From the NCBI GenBank assembly GCA_902581605.1, contig CACHPE010000002.1, positions 1-64,000 of the forward strand: a stretch of DNA of 64,000 bases, read 5' to 3'. Each line of letters begins with the position of its first letter. Within the stretch, counting starts at the first letter, position 1. Position numbers and translations under genes: made by a program. Below, piece after piece: positions 63,915-64,000 of the stretch. The DNA is from an uncultured Pelagibacteraceae bacterium (lineage in GTDB: Bacteria > Pseudomonadota > Alphaproteobacteria > Pelagibacterales > Pelagibacteraceae). The notes below the pieces were generated by a model. It was given only the letters and a program-made list of their open reading frames with translations. It made no database searches and was not told the DNA's origin.

Positions 63915-63917
63915 GCT

Positions 63918-64000
63918 ATGTCTGAATTAGCTTTACCAAAAATTGATAACTCTATTTTAAATAGAAAAAGTGAGATAGTAAAAAATCTTTCAAAATTAAC
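63918..64000 (+). CDS. Start of a further gene (3' partial), possibly FAD-linked oxidase
   Basis: An ATG three bases after the aminotransferase stop opens a frame of 27 codons that runs off the window: MSELALPKIDNSILNRKSEI and on. The pattern of a short leader, then a helix with V-x-x-L-x-x-L, resembles the start of GlcD-like glycolate oxidase subunits, which would fit the hydroxy-acid oxidase nearby, but 27 residues are too few to be sure. Confidence 0.45.
   Translation, partial: MSELALPKIDNSILNRKSEIVKNLSKL

Noticed and set aside
1-64000. CRISPR arrays, insertion sequences, prophage or toxin-antitoxin modules
   Set aside because: No regularly spaced repeats, transposase, integrase or phage structural genes were found on either strand.

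Overview
The window looks like a piece of a SAR11 (Candidatus Pelagibacter-type, Pelagibacterales) marine alphaproteobacterial chromosome. The grounds are very low GC throughout, near-complete coding with gene starts and stops commonly touching or overlapping, Lys/Asn/Ile-rich proteins, and an alphaproteobacterial gene order around hemE. I saw no insertion sequences, prophage, CRISPR array or rRNA. The only RNA gene I can support is one tRNA-Gly(GCC). The species assignment is inference from gene content and composition.

Region by region. (1) 1-5667, minus strand except the first gene: the 3' part of a TPR/O-GlcNAc-transferase-like gene entering from the left edge, then rho and the haem genes hemJ, hemH and hemE. 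(2) 5668-5933: an AT-rich gap from which genes diverge, with DnaA-box-like 9-mers. It lies between hemE and the PEP synthase/PPDK regulator gene, where the Caulobacter and Rickettsia replication origin lies, so it is my candidate oriC. (3) 5934-21471: conserved housekeeping genes: ppsR, maf, aroE, coaE, dnaQ, secB, fxsA, a Tim44-like gene, smr, hslUV, hisBHAFE, HIT, GNAT, lolA, ftsK, a UbiH-like hydroxylase and a LON-domain gene. (4) 21517-24789: an accessory patch with two sulfotransferases and two TPR proteins, one carrying an unfamiliar Cys-containing domain, ending beside tRNA-Gly. (5) 25094-29640: pterin dehydratase, purH, heparinase II/III-like, rpe and a small membrane protein. (6) 29671-34633: an acetate-type sodium/solute symporter pair with a strong terminator, an unrecognised conserved-looking gene, and acs with a lysine-rich N-terminal tail. 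(7) 34650-41160: EVE-domain and 2OG-oxygenase genes, tsaD, hemC, hemD, mscS-type, yggT, folD and two small membrane proteins. (8) 41172-43758: a haloacetate-dehalogenase-like hydrolase, a TauD/TfdA-like dioxygenase and an AEC permease in one run. (9) 43753-50239: MBL hydrolase, sugar dehydrogenase and SDR, then a photobiology cluster: a PhrB-type photolyase/cryptochrome, a tiny DUF2256 zinc-ribbon gene, a glutamine amidotransferase, a small membrane protein and an unusual photolyase with its FAD domain at the N-terminus. (10) 50246-56668: PsiE-like, argG, 2OG oxygenase, IalB-like, aldo/keto reductase, Bax-inhibitor-1, DUF2794, YciB and HspQ. (11) 56848-61483: cytochrome c maturation operon ccmCDEFGH plus a PagL-like outer-membrane protein. 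(12) 61496-64000: alpha-hydroxy-acid oxidase, aminotransferase and the start of one more gene.

How they fit together: haem synthesis (hemJHE and hemCD) feeds cytochrome c assembly (ccm). The symporter pair plus Acs would import acetate and activate it to acetyl-CoA. The FMN hydroxy-acid oxidase would oxidise lactate or glycolate. The two photolyase-family proteins fit a sunlit surface-ocean life. The least ordinary items are the apparently domain-swapped (circularly permuted) photolyase at 49100-50239, the PhrB-like photolyase that seems to lack most Fe-S ligands, the dehalogenase/dioxygenase/permease run, the TPR plus Cys-domain protein at 23704-24789, and the histone-like tail on Acs.
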